Counted from the first letter of the stretch, positions 48,291 through 59,240 are shown. The stretch: DNA of 64,000 nucleotides from Bolinopsis microptera (GCF_026151205.1 NC_087078.1:6217675-6281674); one strand, 5' to 3'. A program made the numbers and translations. The notes: generated by a model not told the origin, from the letters alone.

Positions 48291-50655
48291 TTATGAGGTA
48301 AATAATTTTCTCCACAAAACTCTGTTAGAGGCAGTAGCCCTAAGATCATAAAGATCATTAATATCACGTAATGGTAGGTTTCTTTTATTCAAATCATTTA
48401 TAATAAACTTTAAAAGATTACTTTGGTGTCGACCAACACGTCCTTTCATGGTAAATAACGCATTAACAGCAAATTGAAGAGCTCTCTGAGCTGGTGATGA
48501 GCAGTCACTGCGAAGGACATGTCCAAGCATTTTCCAGCGAGCATATGTCACTCGCTCTGACAACGGTGTTACACCACAGCGTTCATAGAGTGCTTTATTA
48601 CTGATAATAATGGGATAAGTCATCTTCAATATTTGACGCAGGTGTCTTCTATGACATGCATCAAGTTTGTCAAATAGGTTCTGAGGGGTAGCCCAGCTAT
48701 TGCAGTTATAGAGCATAACAGATGTAACGTATGCTTCGTATATCTTAATCTTGGTCTTCAGATTAATCTTAGATCCTTGCATCCAAACTTTCTTGTATTT
48801 TTCGAATGCAACATTTCCAAGGATTATACGATGCTGTATGTCTTCTTTACTACATAGCTTAGAGCCTAGGGACACACACTTCCTCCAAGGTTCTCTATTT
48901 CTTAGAGGTTCTCCTTTTTCGTCCTTCTCACTACTTCTAGCCAGATAACACTTTACAAACTCGGTTTTAGATTCATTTACAAGCAAATTCCATTCTGAGA
49001 GAATTTCCTTGCAAATTGGAAGGAGCTGGTGTAACGAATCCTCATCTTCATCAGCAAAGTCCACATCATCAGCATATTCCCATTCTAAAGGAAGGGAGCT
49101 TTCTGATATGGGAGGATTTGGGCGTAGATGTATAACAACAACTCTAAGGTGGTAGAGTGCTCCAGCTAGGTACATGGTAAACAGCGAGCCAGACAAACAG
49201 TCACCTTGAAAGGCTCCTATTGTGACTTCGAACTCTCCCGATGTCGTCTTTTTGATCTTAATTCTGAGCTTGGTGTTGGCGAGCAGATATCTAACTAGTC
49301 TTATGTCATCTTCTGAGCATCCTGCATCTTCGAGTAGCCTGAGTATAGTTGACCGATGTATTGTGTCGAAGGCTGATGACATGTCTATCCCCATTTTACT
49401 AAACTCCCAATGTTTCTCCTTGACAACAGAAATAAGAACCCTTTGTGTCCAGACAATATTAGAGCAGCTGTGTCCTGATTTATAGGCATTCTGCCATGGC
49501 CCAGTGTAGTCTGCTATCTGTTGTTGAATACGCTGGAGTGTTATCATGGAAAGGATTTTCCTAGTTCCATTGAGAAGGCACAAGGCCAAGGGACGCAGAC
49601 TCTTAACTGGTCCTTTTGGTTTTCCAGGCTTCTGTAGGGGGGTAAGATATCCCTCAGTGAATGATTGAACGTGCTCTTGTTTTTCAAAGGACTCATTGAT
49701 AAGTGATGCAAACTTCATGTAGAAAGAAGGAGGTGCATACTTAAGGAATTCGTTAGGGAGGTTGTCAGGACCAACGGCTTTGCCGTTCTTTAGTTTCTTG
49801 GCTGCTGTCTCAACTTCAAGTGTAGTTATAGGCGTATCTAATGGCTTAGCAGCTCCAACAAAAGGTTCTAGTGGGGGTTCTGGGCCTGTGTAATGTTCCA
49901 TGAACCAGTTCTTGACTATGTCTGCCTTATCTTCGTCATGGAGAGCAAGTTCTTCTGTTTCTGGTAGGAATACTGAAATAGGAGGAGTGTCCTTTGTGCT
50001 TGAAATTGCTCTGGTTGCTTCGAACATTCTTCTGGTATCATCAGTGGAGTTGATCGTCTCAGCTAGAAGGTTGGCATGAGCGGTTTCAAGTGTAATAAGG
50101 CGCTTTGCAATGTCATTCTTGAGTCTGTTGATTTCCTTACGCATGATAGTTCTGTCACGCATTTTGTTGTCGTTTAAATGTTGTAGTAATTGGTGTCTCT
50201 TTTCTGACATAGAGACGACTTGTGGGTCTGATGTTCTGTGACGTTTGGCTGTGTTTCTTTTCATACCCACTGTTTCAGATGCAGCAATTTTAACCGCCTC
50301 GAAAAGGTTGTTAAAACTTTCAGTGACTGACTGGGCAGATGTATCAGTTTCAATCTTCTGAGCAGCATTTTGTTGAAAAGAACTTTGAACATCTTTGCTA
50401 CAAACCAATGAGTTGGTGTTATACTGCTTGACTGTGTGTTTGGCAGTACTGTAAAGTTTGTAACGTTTACTGAGGTCAAAAGTTGCTTTTACAATTTTGT
50501 GATCATATTGAAGTTTTGCACCAGCGTAAGACCTAGCGTCAACAAGCAGAGGGGTACTTCTAGATCTACATAAAACATAATCAATTTGAGAAAACCAGGG
50601 TACAGACTTTTTGGATCTACGGTCTGTACGGTGGGTGTGTCTAGTGAAAAATATC
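48291..50655 (-). mobile_element. LINE-C: non-LTR retrotransposon, endonuclease end plus complete RT
   Basis: The long - strand frame (50408-48291, 705 codons from the first ATG) encodes a reverse transcriptase. It has GKAVGPDNLPNEFLKYAPP, the catalytic Asp in MGIDMSSAFDTIHR, GAFQGDCLSGSLF and EWEYADDVDFADE (YADD). The C-terminal region has RHLRQILKMTYP and WKMLGHVLRSD. The frame stays open upstream to ~50655, giving the end of an APE-type endonuclease (FSQIDYVLCRSR... YDHKIV). The element is therefore 5'-truncated within the endonuclease. It is a family distinct from LINE-A/B. No target duplication was located. It could be active only in trans. Confidence 0.88.
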
Positions 50656-50701
50656 CAAAACTACACTTTGTCGACGTGATGTCCGACACTTGGTACCCGA
50701 T

Positions 50702-50725
50702 CCCCCCCCCCCCCCCCCCCCCCCC
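50702..50725 (+). repeat. 24-nt poly-C tract
   Basis: Uninterrupted C run close to the truncated 5' end of LINE-C. It is the only long C/G run in this window written as C on the + strand. Possible assembly artefact. Confidence 0.8.
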
Positions 50726-51081
50726 TGTTTATAATCTGGGTATAATTTCTTAAATAGTTAATGGTCAGTTATATTCATATAGTTGATATTTTGTTCGTTC
50801 GTAAATTAGTATTTTTCACCCACACCTCAAATTAATTAGTTTAATAGTCACTACGGAAGCACCGAAAATCATATAAGTTACATTTCCCAGCAGTTAGTTT
50901 CGACCCTAAGTTGTCATCAAGTACAGTAGAAAGCCTACTCAGTAGACTCCGAGTACCTCGCATGTGTGGAGAATAGTAATAAGAAGAGTCAAGAGCAGTA
51001 AAACCGGCTGTACCGAATGAAAAGAAAGATAAAAAAGTGGAAGAACAAAGAAATCCGGAGTAGAGGTCAAAAATTCCGGAT

Positions 51082-51129
51082 TTTGTACGGCTTCCGGGTC
51101 CAGTTAAACTGGACCCGGAGCTGTACAAA
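51082..51129. repeat. Near-perfect palindrome (~23-bp arms)
   Basis: A perfect 12-bp inverted repeat CCGGGTCCAGTT / AACTGGACCCGG with a 1-nt loop (51094-51118) extends outward as TTTGTAC.GCT on both sides. It forms a very stable hairpin in DNA or RNA. No gene or terminator role is evident. Confidence 0.85.
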
Positions 51130-51280
51130 TATGTCGGTGATGTTATCGGGGAAATAATGACCGAATTAGCTGGAGAAAGAACTGGGAGAGTTCAATCTCA
51201 TTTTCGACAAGGTCTTGAACCTTCAATCCTTGTTATCCAGGACTAGTTTACCATTTTATACACGTTACCATTTTTACCTT

Positions 51281-51366
51281 TCTACAAAACCCCAAAATTT
51301 AAAGTCTTTCAATTTTTTATCCTACCACTAAATCGAGCAGCCAGGTACTACCTAGAGTGCTACAAT
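51281..51366 (+). repeat. Copy 1 of an ~85-bp duplicated segment
   Basis: Similar to 53117-53203 (AATTTAA.GTCTTTCA..TTTT, CTACCACTAA.TCGAGC, GTGCTACAA). Together with the small frames nearby it suggests an old duplication of a ~2-kb unit. Confidence 0.5.
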
Positions 51367-51572
51367 ATACATACTTGAATTATTGGTACTAATTATTATT
51401 ACTGCAAATAAGCAAATTGCAATGTCTGCAAAGTTGTACATGATGACCAAAAAGGAAGACCCATTTATGTCCCTTCCTGTTATAAATCATTAGAGTATGT
51501 TAACATTTAAATGATTTGGGAAAAAACTAAAAGGATGAAACAGAGATTATACAAGTTGCCGCAACTAAAAGG

Positions 51573-52008
51573 ATGAAACAGAGACTGTACAATTTGCAGC
51601 AAACTGAAGAAGAGAAAAGAATCAATGATTATAACTCCAGGCCAAACACTGCCCCACGGTCCTCAGCAAAAGCATCCACCGCTTCCCACCGTCCCTGCCG
51701 TCACTCCACCCCCTCCCACCGTCCCTACCACACCTGCCACACACGACAGAGTGATGGGACGAGTCAATGCTGGTTCCTCACTTGCCTCTGCTTTGGACGA
51801 GGAGTCTCTCTCGGTGTCCTCCTTCTCTCGCAAAAGAGTTGTAGCGGATGAATCAAAGGTGGATATGGCGGCGTTGCAGCACGGAATACTGCAACTACGA
51901 AACGTCACATTGAAGAATATGTTCCCTCTAGCATCTTCAATTTGTAACCGGAAGCTGAGGACTCTGCATGCTGCAGGAACGGTTCCAAAACCGAAAAGAC
52001 AGTATTAG
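51573..52008 (+). CDS. Hypothetical Pro-rich basic protein, probably frameshifted
   Basis: One frame starts MKQRLYNLQQTEEEKR at 51573. From about 51640 the coding-looking sequence continues in another frame to TAG at 52006. That part has a Pro-rich stretch with PPPPT, a Ser-rich segment and a helical segment KVDMAALQHGILQLRNVTL. One missing or extra base in the CCCC near 51654 would join them. Upstream, the 5' end is tandemly duplicated (AACTAAAAGGATGAAACAGAG at 51525 and 51561). No known domain; function unknown. Confidence 0.4.
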
Positions 52009-52114
52009 TTAGTTTAATGTATAATTTTATTAATGTATTGCCATTGGTTGTTTAATGTATTGGTTTTCAGGAATTAGGTTAATTAAATTGGTTTAAATTG
52101 GTAATACACTTTGT

Positions 52115-52297
52115 TTGTCGGTTATTATTACACCAGAAGATTTTTTACTTTTGCTGAGAGCAATTTTTGATCACTATTCAGGTCTGCAAATAAATAAGAC
52201 TATGCTGGAAATGGAATGCATAAAGATCAAATCGGAAATAGTGGCGACCGATGACGACAGCAATGACGATTCAGACGACAGTCTCCTTTTAGGGTGA
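52115..52297 (+). CDS. Possible exon, acidic C-terminus
   Basis: A frame of about 60 codons without a clear ATG start encodes a hydrophobic/helical segment (PEDFLLLLRAIF) and ends in an Asp/Ser-rich acidic tail before TGA. Coding-like composition only; no domain recognised. Confidence 0.25.
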   Translation: MSVIITPEDFLLLLRAIFDHYSGLQINKTMLEMECIKIKSEIVATDDDSNDDSDDSLLLG

Positions 52298-52944
52298 CTT
52301 AGGTAGTTTAAGGCGACTGAAGGGGAAACAATTAAAAATGGCGGAAAAATAATGCTTGTACCTAACCATAAGCGACAGGAGGTCCTCAGACCAAGTGTGC
52401 CTAGGTCCTAGCTAGATTACCAAATTTACAACAGAAGCAAAACAAACTGAGGATGATTTTCGAATTTGATAATTTATTATTGTTCTTTCTTAATCAACGT
52501 GTTTCACTTAGTACGTTTTACTCCAATAAGTTTAAAATATATTGTACAACATGACACCAGAAGAAGGAAAAGAAATAGCATCTTGTTGTGACTGGAAGAT
52601 TTGTACAAAATAGCATGTAAATAGAAGATCCACCTATCAGAGAGGTTTGCATTACAAAAAGGAAGAAATCAGATAAAAAGAAGAAAATTCAGGATTTAAA
52701 AAAAGGCAAGTTGATGGTAAACCATCAACGTGTTCAGGGCTCAAACAGGTAAGGATGTGCAGTACGTAGATATTAGTATTGTCTTGAATAATGCCTTAAA
52801 TCATTTTATATGCATGTTTCAATCCTAAAATATGTAAATTAATCAGTAGAGTATATAGAGTTCATATTTTGTTTATTGTAAGATTGAATATATCATCACT
52901 TTGCACACCTGACTCAAACTTGTCCATTTAGATATCAACGAAAA

Positions 52945-53112
52945 ATGAGTGACATAGAGTCGATCATCATTTTAAAGGAGGACTGGGACGAGCTTACCAA
53001 TACAACTACAATAATGGACGACTCATTTGTAATGTGCGACAGAACAGGACCCTTAAGGTTTTTGAGATTAGTTCTGCACTGGATTACCATTTTAATAAGT
53101 TTTTATATTTAA
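52945..53112 (+). CDS. Small hypothetical ORF (55 aa)
   Basis: ATG in reasonable context (GAAAAATGAG) opens 55 codons beginning MSDIESIIILKEDWDEL and ending in a hydrophobic stretch. The C-terminal half overlaps the segment just before the 53117-53203 duplicate. No known domain. It could be a first exon with a donor at AAG/GTTTTT (53057). Confidence 0.25.
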   Translation: MSDIESIIILKEDWDELTNTTTIMDDSFVMCDRTGPLRFLRLVLHWITILISFYI

Positions 53113-53116
53113 TTTT

Positions 53117-53203
53117 CTTCCGCAAATCCCCAAATTTAACGTCTTTCATTTTATAAAATCTACCACTAAGTCGAGCTGAGGTACACTAAGTGTGCTACAA
53201 GGA
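53117..53203 (+). repeat. Copy 2 of an ~85-bp duplicated segment
   Basis: Diverged copy of 51281-51366. Confidence 0.5.
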
Positions 53204-53707
53204 GGACAATAAGAGAACGAAACAGCTCTTAGAGACCAGAAACAAACGTCAGGGCAAGTTAACATAGTAGCAGGTACAGAAGTAGCATATATGTTAGAGT
53301 TCCACAATCAGGCTACGCTTGATTTGATGATTTGAAACTTTTACAAAATAGCAAGTATACAAATGTACAGCAATTCGAACAAACATATAAAATGGGCCGA
53401 AATGTATAAATGCTAAAAAGCGTGGGTCAGTGAAACAAGTACAGAGGACAACTTTCAGAACAGGAGTTTTTTGGCCGCCCAGAGTCTCTATAACATCACC
53501 TCCACCTAGTAATAAAATTATGCAATGTGAAAAGTGTGAAACAATCAAATAATAATGTATGTATATAATATAATTGTCTCTCAAATACAGATAACGTCCG
53601 TAAACTCTTAAAATACCCCTACTAGTACATATTATACTGATCGGTGTCTGAGAAACATGAATAACGTCAACATGGTGCCTTCTTAACCCGGCTACAGACC
53701 TTCCCGT

Positions 53708-54098
53708 CAGGGGCGTGCCCAGGGGGTGGCGATGGAGGCGGTCGCCGCCCCCTTTTTGAAATGTTGACCTATAATTTTTTGTCGAAAATTGCGTTTTATA
53801 GCAGAAAAATATTTTTATAAAAAATTTTATAAAAATTTTCACAAAAAAAATTAAACGACTGATTAAGTCCAGAAATTTCTAATGACCAAGTGTGTATCAA
53901 CTGCTTTGAACCTTCTGTAATGATATCCTTAATCCTATTGGCTTAGCATATAATTCTATAATTCAGTCAAAAAATTTTCCGGGGGCTGCGCCCCCGGGCC
54001 CCTGCCGCCGCTCGCTTTGCTCGCGGCGGTAGCTTCGGAGCCGGCGCTTCGCGCCGACTCCTCACCTACCCCTTTCAAAAATCCTGTGCACGCCCCTG
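53708..54098 (+). mobile_element. hAT-type MITE 1 (391 bp)
   Basis: Terminal inverted repeats CAGGGGCGTGC...GCACGCCCCTG, flanked by the exact 8-bp duplication CTTCCCGT (53700-53707 and 54099-54106), as made by hAT transposases. No coding capacity. The interior has GC-rich hairpins (CCGGGGGCTGCGCCCCCGG). Compared with MITE 2 it carries about 68 extra bases (53901-53968). Confidence 0.93.
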
Positions 54099-54526
54099 CT
54101 TCCCGTTACGGATGTAGTGGTCGAGATGAGTCTGTTCAGCCCTCTTCTTCTTCAGGTCAGTTACCACGTTCTTCCTTGCTGCACGCTCTTCACTGGATCT
54201 ATCAGGACAGATCCATACATCTTTGTGTGCATCAGCCATCCTCAGTCTCCCTGTTTTCATCAGAATCTGATGAACTGCTGTTGAGCTTGGGACGGTGATC
54301 TTGACTGGTCGGATAGCCGTGATACCTGGCCTCTTCCAGCCGACTCTAGTCGCTTCAAAATGAGGTTTCTCCCCGATCTCCTCCAATAGTGCGGTTACCA
54401 AAGCTGGAAGCTGTTCTTCATCCTCTTCTTTCAGTCCAAACACTATCAGATTCTTGCTCCTGTCCTCCTCTGCAGCCACACTCTTCATTACATTCTTCAG
54501 AATTTTACTGTTGCAGACCGCGCCAC

Positions 54527-54850
54527 CAGGGGCGTGCACAGGATTTTTGAAAGGGGTAGGCGAGGAGTCGGCTCGAAGCGCCGGCTCCGAAGCTACCGCC
54601 GCGAGCAAAGCGAGCGGCGGCAGGGGCCCGGGGGCGCAGCCCCCGGAAAATTTTTTGTTGATACACACTTGGTCATTAGAAATTTCTGGACTTTATCAGT
54701 CGTTTAATTTTTTTTGTGAAAATTTTTATAAAATTTTTTATAAAAATATTTTTCTGCTATAAAAAGCAATTTTCGACAAAAAATTATAGGTCAACATTTC
54801 AAAAAGGGGGCGGCGACCGCCTCCATCGCCACCCCCTGGGCACGCCCCTG
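54527..54850 (-). mobile_element. hAT-type MITE 2 (324 bp), inverted relative to MITE 1
   Basis: Same family as MITE 1 in the opposite orientation, with matching CAGGGGCGTG termini and the exact 8-bp duplication CGCGCCAC (54519-54526 and 54851-54858). It is an internal-deletion derivative lacking ~68 bp. High similarity to MITE 1 suggests recent activity of the family. Confidence 0.93.
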
Positions 54851-55555
54851 CGCGCCACTTGTGTTGTTCTTTTGTACAGCTGCACTGTAGCTCTTAATCC
54901 CTGTCTCCACCGTTGTTTGTACTGTCTCTTCAACTGACGTCTTAAACAACTGTAGTTGTTCGTCCTTCTGCACTAGCAACTGGTCCTGCAACCTGACAAT
55001 CTTTTCCTTGTCTGCTAGTGCTTCCGTCTTGAGGCACTCAACGATTTCCATCATAGCGCTCATCTGACTACTCTGCCGTCGTACGAGGTCTGCTGCTTTC
55101 ATAACCCATTCTGCCATATACCTTTTATAGATAGACGGAGACATGAGTATTTCCTGGTCCATATCTCCACGAATTTCGAAGTTTTCTAATTTCAGTTCTC
55201 TTGCCATTGAAGTGAACCATCTATCAGCACAGCCCTCTACATCTTCCTTTTCTTCGTAGTTGAAATCCTTGATTTTCTTCTGAGATCGGGTCAAATACAG
55301 ATCATCCTCCATGATGTACTTGTATAATAATGTACAAGTACACACGCAAAGGCTAACTACGCGGTAGCAGCAAACTGAACTTATCGCTAAGTTACAAAAG
55401 ATAAGAGAGCTCGATAATTGCAACGTAAGCTACACACACTACACACAAGAGTGAAACTGAAAGCCCCAAACAGTAACACTAAAATCAGTCTTCAGGAATC
55501 AGGATAAACAAAACCAGGTTAAAGTAAAAATGGGGAGTCGTGCAGTAAGTGATAA

Positions 55556-56033
55556 ACGTCGTTAAGAACACGTCGTTAAGAACACGTCGTTAAGAACACG
55601 TCGTTAAGAACACGTCGTTAAGAACACGTCGTTAAGAACACGTCGTTAAGAACACGTCGTTAAGAACACGTCGTTAAGAACACGTCGTTAAGAACACGTC
55701 GTTAAGAACACGTCGTTAAGAACACGTCGTTAAGAACACGTCGTTAAGAACACGTCGTTAAGAACACGTCGTTAAGAACACGTCGTTAAGAACACGTCGT
55801 TAAGAACACGTCGTTAAGAACACGTCGTTAAGAACACGTTGTTAAGAACACGTCGTTAAGAACACGTCGTTAAGAACACGTCGTTAAGAACACGTCGTTA
55901 AGAACACGTCGTTAAGAACACGTCGTTAAGAACACGTCGTTAAGAACACGTCGTTAAGAACACGTCGTTAAGAACACGTCGTTAAGAACACGTCGTTAAG
56001 AACACGTCGTTAAGAACACGTCGTTAAGAACAC
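55556..56033 (+). repeat. 14-bp tandem array, ~34 copies
   Basis: CGTCGTTAAGAACA repeats with almost no variation (one CGTTGTT variant near 55838) over 478 bp. The unit is not a multiple of three. No spacers, so it is not a CRISPR-like array. Confidence 0.97.
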
Positions 56034-56040
56034 TCGTCGG

Positions 56041-56854
56041 GATGAATGAAGCAGAGCTTCGACGGGTATGTCGCATGTTTCTAATTTCTAATTTCTAATT
56101 TCTCATATTTGCTGTATAACGAAGAACGTCATCACAAAATAATACGATCAGTTGTGTGTGACCATATATAGAGAACAATACAAATTGTTCAGTTCAGACT
56201 CCGGTGGTTTCAGGCAGGGTGAATAAATTAGTGGACGGTGGAGCTGGTCCCAAGCACAGGTCGCTTTTCAAATCCAACAATAAGCAATGACCTTCGGCAC
56301 TTGAAACCTCCTAAAGCCTCCATAGATTTATTCACCATTGAAATTGTTAGATTGTAGAGTAAAAATAAACAATTGTTTTATTAATAATTGTTTTATTAAG
56401 TAATTGTTCTATTGATAAAAAAATAATTTTAACCTTGAAAAATTTTAACCTGAAGCACTGTAAAATTATAAGATTGAATAACAGACGTAACAACACTGTA
56501 TGCTCCCAGCGGTTCATATCTTCGCTAGTAATGCTCGAACACATAACGTGCAAACTTGAGCCAGCCACGATACAGCTACAGTCAAAACAAGTCTTTATGG
56601 TTGAGAGCATGGTTGTGATCAAACAGAAATGTGACGTGTACTGGAGTAGAGGACTTAATGAAATATAGGACATGGCTGACTTACTTAAAGTTCAACTTGC
56701 TATAATTGCTGCCAGCCGCCACACTTTGCCACAGCATGCAGCAGCAAGTAAGAGTTAAGAGGTTCGCACCTATCATAACTTCGGGAGGGGGTGTAGAACA
56801 TACCTGGCGGAGAGAATAAAGAAGGAGTGTGAAAGATTGGTGAGAGAGTGAAAG
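56041..56854. other. No supported gene
   Basis: Short AT-rich repeats (CTAATTT at 56080, ATTGTTTTATTA at 56370) and anonymous sequence. Overlapping short frames on both strands around 56350-56670 have no recognisable content. Confidence 0.5.
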
Positions 56855-57058
56855 ATGCCACCAGGAAGAGGTCATGGTCACTACAAGTCGGACATGAGAG
56901 GCAATAGGAAGTTCCTGGGATGGTACGTACAAGAGATTAGGGTGCTGAGAGAAACGGCGGAGGAAGCAGAGAGGATCCCGCCAGAAATGTTAGTAGCAGG
57001 GATACTGGGGCTGACGAGGTTGTGCACTCTCCACAATCGGTTTGCGGTCTTTAAGTAG
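56855..57058 (+). CDS. Hypothetical small basic protein (67 aa)
   Basis: ATG in good context (GAAAGATGCCA) starts 67 codons: a Gly/His/Arg-rich N-terminus (MPPGRGHGHYKSDMRG), then an amphipathic helical region (YVQEIRVLRETAEEAERIP) and a hydrophobic-basic end. It lies at the start of the run of + strand small frames extending to 64 kb. No family recognised. It may be a small nucleic-acid-binding protein or an exon. Confidence 0.4.
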   Translation: MPPGRGHGHYKSDMRGNRKFLGWYVQEIRVLRETAEEAERIPPEMLVAGILGLTRLCTLHNRFAVFK

Positions 57059-57081
57059 GAGATTCATACCTAGAGGTAATG

Positions 57082-57437
57082 AATGGGGTAGAGTAAGTTG
57101 TATTCGTAACTAGATGTACGGAGATAATTGTGTTAGTTGTATTCGTAACTAGATGTACGGAGATAGTTGTGATAGTTGTATTCGTAACTAGATGTACGGA
57201 GATAATTGTGTTAGTTGTATTCGTAACTAGATGTACGGAGATAATTGTGTTAGTTGTATTCGTAACTAGATGTACGGAGATAATTGTGTTAGTTGTATTC
57301 GTGACTAGATGTACAAAAACAATTGTGTTAGTTATATTCATTACTAGATGTACGGAGATAAATGTGTTATAAGTTGTATTCGTAACTAGAGGTACGAAAA
57401 CATTGTGTTAATTAGGTTCGTGACTAGATGTACGGTA
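57082..57437 (+). repeat. 39-bp tandem repeat, about nine copies
   Basis: The unit GTTAGTTGTATTCGTAACTA + GATGTACGGAGATAATTGT repeats with minor changes and decays at the right end. The period is 13 codons, so long frames exist on both strands; none is likely to be a gene. Confidence 0.9.
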
Positions 57438-57690
57438 CCTGGGTTAGGAGTATGGTTGTGGAGGGTGTTCAACAACGGTTGGTGTGGACGGAGAGACGGC
57501 GGATGGTCGACTTGCTACGACTTCGACAGAACAGCAGAAGAAGTAAGGAAAGTAGAAGGGGCAATTTAGGAGAAGGACAGTGTAGAAGGGTAGCAAGTTG
57601 TGTTTATACATTTTTAAAAGTATTTGAGGTTTATTGGGCTTTATTACGTGAAGTTTATCACGTAGTTTTTAATTATTTATTTGTTTGTAA

Positions 57691-58959
57691 CACGTGAGAT
57701 GTTTCACGTGAAGTTTTGATTGTTCAGATTGGTACGTGATGGAACACGTATTTTTTTTATAATTTTTTAAATATTTGTAGCACGTGAAATTTTTTAAGGG
57801 TAGTTTTTCGCGTGAGTTGTATCACGGGGATGATGTTGGTATTTTTACGAGCATTATTTATTTTAATCTATTTAATCATTGTTGTACTTGTAGTAGGAAA
57901 CGTGAGGGTACGTGTCATTTATTTAATTATTTGTGGATATTTTTATGGTATTGTTTAAGAGGGAGTTTTAGGATTTTTTTAGGATTTAGTAGGTAGGGGG
58001 AGAGTTGATCGAATTTGTCAATACCTCCTGGAGATATTGACAAATTGATTAAATTTTCCCGGGGGATATAGTGTAAGGTAGTAACAGCTGTAGTTTTAGC
58101 ATTTGAATAGATTGTAGTTTAGTGATTAAGAATTACAGTTAGTGTTTAAGTGTAGATTTAGGATAGAAATTAGTTTAGATGATTGTGTAGTAGGGCACGT
58201 GTTAGTCGGGTGTGTAGGTTTTAGTAGATTTCTATGGCTGGGCCGAGCCGCGCGGTACCACGTGGGTGACCACGTGGTATCACGTGGTGCGGGTCGATAA
58301 CGCAATTCTGGACACGTTAGGTTTAGTTCTGGAAACGTTTATTAGGTGACGTGTTTAATCCAAGTGTTAACCGCTGATCTAGAACGAACTAACGTGGCCC
58401 GTCCTGCCACAGTTTAAAGTTGTAAAATTGTTGATTATTATCCTTATATTTCACCTTCGAACGTTATTATTCGATTCAACTGTTTCCCTTGTTCAACTCT
58501 AGCGTAGGGACGAATTGTAGCACATTCTACCGTTTAAATTGAAATTGCCGCACTTATTTCCGTGTGGAGTAAATTAGTAAAGCTTACGATACTCGAAGAT
58601 CGTATTTCAGTCCAATCAGAGCAGGTGCCGTTTCTAAGAGATTAGTGTTTTTACTAGCGTTCGTCACGAATTTATCATTCCCTTTTGATTCATATTTTCG
58701 TGTATTACCCCTTAGAATCCCTTTATGTTAACTCTGTGTACGATACTAAAATATCGTATCTGTCGTATTAACGTAGAATTCAATACTTAGTTATAGTGAG
58801 TTAATATTGCGGTTGTCAGTCGCTAAGAACGACTGAGTGTGTAGTGTATATTGTGAGTAAACGTCTTGTGAGCAGGCAGTGTTTACCATCGGTACGCCCG
58901 GGAGGACTGGTCTGGTTGCCTACCTAATTTTACACTTAGATAGTTTATATTAGCACGTG
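57691..58959. promoter_or_regulatory. Cluster of CACGTG palindromes (E-box core)
   Basis: CACGTG occurs at 57691, 57705, 57781, 58196, 58259, 58271, 58281 and 58954, with further ACGTG half sites between. The three at 58259-58286 are spaced 12 and 10 bp apart. CACGTG is the E-box bound by bHLH factors such as MYC, USF or CLOCK types. It precedes the RanBP2-finger exon at 58997. Regulatory use is inferred from density only. Confidence 0.35.
58012..58046. repeat. 12-bp perfect inverted repeat
   Basis: AATTTGTCAATA pairs with TATTGACAAATT around an 11-nt loop (CCTCCTGGAGA), which is itself nearly self-complementary. Could be a protein-binding palindrome or RNA hairpin. Confidence 0.75.
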
Positions 58960-58996
58960 TTTATATTAATAGTATGTTATCACGATTGCAAACAGG

Positions 58997-59240
58997 ATGT
59001 CTAGTTCATCGAGATATAATCCATATGAATGCACAAAGTGGAAATGTGCCAAATGTGGCAACATCAATGAAGCAATGAGGGGCGGAATGTGTTGCGGTGC
59101 AAAAAGTGCAAATATGATAAAAGCAATGGCTCCTCACTGGTTAAACTACGTGGAGACTGGGAGTGTCGAAAGTGTCACGAGAACAACTTTGCAAGAAGGT
59201 CAAAGTGCTACAAATGCCTGGAACCGAAGAGGGTACGGAG
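58997..59240 (+). CDS. RanBP2-type zinc-finger exon, likely one-base frameshift
   Basis: ATG at 58997 opens a frame with WKCAKCGNINEA. From 59071 the coding sequence continues in a different frame: RNVLRCKKCKYDK, a GSSLVKLRGDWECRKC segment, then NNFARRSKCYKC, a good RanBP2-type finger (W-x-C-x2-C-x3-N-x6-C-x2-C). One missing G in the GGGG near 59079 would unite the frames, consistent with homopolymer errors elsewhere. The exon appears to end at a strong donor (CGGAG/GTAAGG, 59240). Related to the finger at 46163-46336. Probable RNA- or ubiquitin-binding nuclear protein (family knowledge). Confidence 0.55.

Larger units (their letters stand above)
53667..55312 (-). pseudogene. ORF1-like gene split by two hAT MITEs
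   Basis: The - strand start ATG at 55312 opens a frame with helical sequence and a coiled coil (LADKEKIVRLQDQLLVQKDE). MITE 2 (54527-54850) then interrupts it. The second part carries the RSKNLIVFGLKE phrase and the PDRSSEERAARKNV block. MITE 1 (53708-54098) interrupts near the C-terminus, and the last ten codons end in TGA at 53667. Removing each MITE with one 8-bp duplicate reconnects the segments in frame. It is the same family as 45129-46028: an ORF1-type RNA-binding protein of non-LTR elements, without ORF2 nearby. Whether it is a half-LINE or a host gene is open. Confidence 0.75.

Noticed and set aside
53294-53842. 182-residue minus-strand frame
   Set aside because: It runs through the end of MITE 1 and the 3' flank of the ORF1-like gene; the composition is that of AT-rich non-coding DNA.
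57051-57372. Long frames on both strands encoding 13-residue repeats
   Set aside because: The 39-bp DNA repeat has a period divisible by three and lacks stops on either strand by chance; no coding evidence.
55556-57437. CRISPR-like arrays
   Set aside because: Pure tandem repeats without unique spacers, in eukaryotic DNA.
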